Assembly (NCBI GenBank): GCA_963277665.1
Contig: OY728122.1
Location: forward strand, 1,548,282,868 to 1,548,346,867
Source: Viscum album
Taxonomy: Eukaryota; Streptophyta; Magnoliopsida; Santalales; Viscaceae
Length of the DNA: 64,000 nt
Direction: 5' to 3'
Made by a program: the position numbers and the translations under genes. Every line of letters starts with the position of its first letter. Position 1 is the stretch's first letter. Shown here piece by piece: positions 63,029-64,000 of the stretch. The notes under the pieces were generated by a model. The model was not told where the DNA came from, did not search any database, and was given only the letters and a program-made list of their open reading frames with translations.

Positions 63029-63052
63029 GACGGTAGTCCGTACGTATGCACG
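63029..63052. repeat. GTAC-rich motif, copy 1, 5' LTR
   Basis: GACGGTAGTCCGTACGT followed by ATGCACG is the counterpart of 54224-54247, with one C-to-T change. Confidence 0.6.
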
Positions 63053-63215
63053 AGCGAAAATATCATTCTTTTGATATTAAAATAATATATAATTGGATGG
63101 TATATCTCATTTACAGAATCATTGTCATGTTATATTTAGTATTTACATGAATTACAAATCATTATTATACCCATCCAAAAAATAATTTATTGAATAACAA
63201 TTACACCACGACGTG

Positions 63216-63240
63216 GAGACGGTAAGCCGTATGTACGCAC
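63216..63240. repeat. GTAC-rich motif, copy 2, 5' LTR
   Basis: GAGACGGTAAGCCGTATGT followed by ACGCAC is the counterpart of 54411-54436. Confidence 0.55.
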
Positions 63241-63583
63241 GTATGGTGACATGTTATTCAAAGGATGTATATAATACTAAAATATGGTTGTAAAATGTTT
63301 ATAATAACATCAAAATATATATAATATTCTAGAGTTATTATTTTAGAATGGTAATAACAAGGAAAGAATAAGTGGAAGAAGAAAGGAACTTGAAAAAGGG
63401 TGGTGAAATCATTACCACTTTTTCGGGTTCTTCCTTTTGATTTGATCAAAAGTGGTCCTTAGGATTATTTTATTACTAATGTAAGGCCTTTATAATGAAG
63501 TGAGGGAAGTATAGAGAGTATTTCGGAAGAGGTTGGCCGAACCAAAAGGCTTTGAATGTGTGAGTTAATGAGAAGGAAGAGTT

Positions 63584-63593
63584 CCCTTTTATA
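63584..63593 (-). promoter_or_regulatory. TATA box, 5' LTR
   Basis: TATAAAAGGG on the - strand is identical to the box in the 3' LTR. In a complete element this copy would drive the genomic transcript. Confidence 0.65.
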
Positions 63594-64000
63594 AGAGGGG
63601 TGAGGGGCACCATTGGAAAAGCTAAAAATATTAGTTTATAATTAATTCATATTCGGGTTCTAATGGATCCAAAGTGGATTATTTAAATTTTAAGGTGGGT
63701 ATAGGTCTAAAAATACTCAACCAATATAATTTAGACTGGTTTGGGTCATTATATTATCCTTATTATTTAGTTTTAACTCTTTGTTAACTAGTTTGACACT
63801 TACCATGTCACTTTGTATTTTTATATTATATAGTTAATAAACAAACTATATACCTATAAGAGACCCCAAAGAGGTCCATTAATGAAAAAAATATCATGAT
63901 ATATGTCACTTGGACGAACCTTAGATTTTTAGAAATTTAATATCAATTAATAATATAATATTTGTTTTAAAAACTCTTTTATGTCAATTTTGACACTATT

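Larger units (their letters stand above)
52592..64000 (-). mobile_element. Tekay/Del-type chromovirus, nested in unit 6 (incomplete)
   Basis: This is a Ty3/gypsy element on the - strand: 3' LTR at left, internal region 56384-61394 (5.0 kb), 5' LTR at right running out of the window. Gene order on the - strand is gag, protease, RT, RNase H, integrase, chromodomain. The Tekay/Del assignment rests on the gag with CCHC knuckle, the LTR termini of the TGTAA..CCCC type, the initiator-Met primer site and the chromodomain form. The LTRs start 8803 bp apart and align over at least 2.6 kb with few gaps. Coding regions are far better kept than in the host array but contain frameshifts, stops and lost catalytic residues, so the copy is not autonomous. 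Confidence 0.9.
61395..64000 (-). repeat. 5' LTR of the Tekay element (truncated by the window)
   Basis: The first 2606 bp on the + strand match 52592-55195 without large gaps. It starts TGTAATGCCCCGACCCC. In blocks compared by eye the two LTRs differ by about 5% (around 63000-63110) to about 10% (first 200 bp). The expected end is near 65187. Confidence 0.88.

Noticed and set aside
1..64000. tRNA, rRNA or host protein genes
   Set aside because: Reading through both strands I found no convincing candidate; the only tRNA-like matches are the retroelement primer sites. A tRNA scan would be needed to exclude short decayed ones.

Overview
The window looks like repeat-rich nuclear DNA from a land plant with a large, slowly purged genome. 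It is strongly AT-rich, has no recognisable host gene, and consists almost entirely of plant-type Ty3/gypsy LTR retrotransposons. The species cannot be named from the sequence; a large-genome angiosperm or a gymnosperm would both fit.

From about 215 to 52591 there is one head-to-tail array of an Athila-type Ty3/gypsy element on the + strand, with a period of about 9.0 kb. Each period is one internal region (about 6.7 kb: tRNA-Asp-type primer site, gag, protease, reverse transcriptase, RNase H, integrase, about 1.2 kb of non-coding 3' region, polypurine tract) followed by one LTR (about 2.26 kb). Neighbouring units share that single LTR and no host DNA lies between them. The window holds the end of unit 0, complete units 1 to 5, and the first 2.8 kb of unit 6. 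All copies are heavily decayed, about 20% different from one another in the short blocks compared by eye. They are broken at different residues, yet internal lengths agree within about 40 bp.

Within the array, unit 2 carries a 548-bp antisense insertion with a short A tail and target duplications of about 18 bp, the signature of LINE-type retroposition. LTR 4 has lost about 195 bp just after its TATA box, and LTR 3 has a run of 12 G.

From 52592 to the window end a second, younger element is inserted in the opposite orientation (- strand) into the start of the unit 6 reverse transcriptase. It is a Tekay/Del-type chromovirus with 3.8-kb LTRs, an initiator-Met primer site, gag with CCHC knuckle, protease, RT, RNase H, integrase and a C-terminal chromodomain. 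It has several frameshifts and stops, and its two LTRs differ by roughly 5-10% in the blocks I compared. The window ends 2.6 kb into its 5' LTR, so the right target-site copy and the rest of unit 6 should lie about 1.2 kb beyond the end.

The features that would repay analysis are the tandem Athila architecture itself, conserved dyad elements in its LTR, partial evidence for an alternating (dimeric) order of units, and a 17-bp motif shared exactly by one Athila LTR and the Tekay LTRs.
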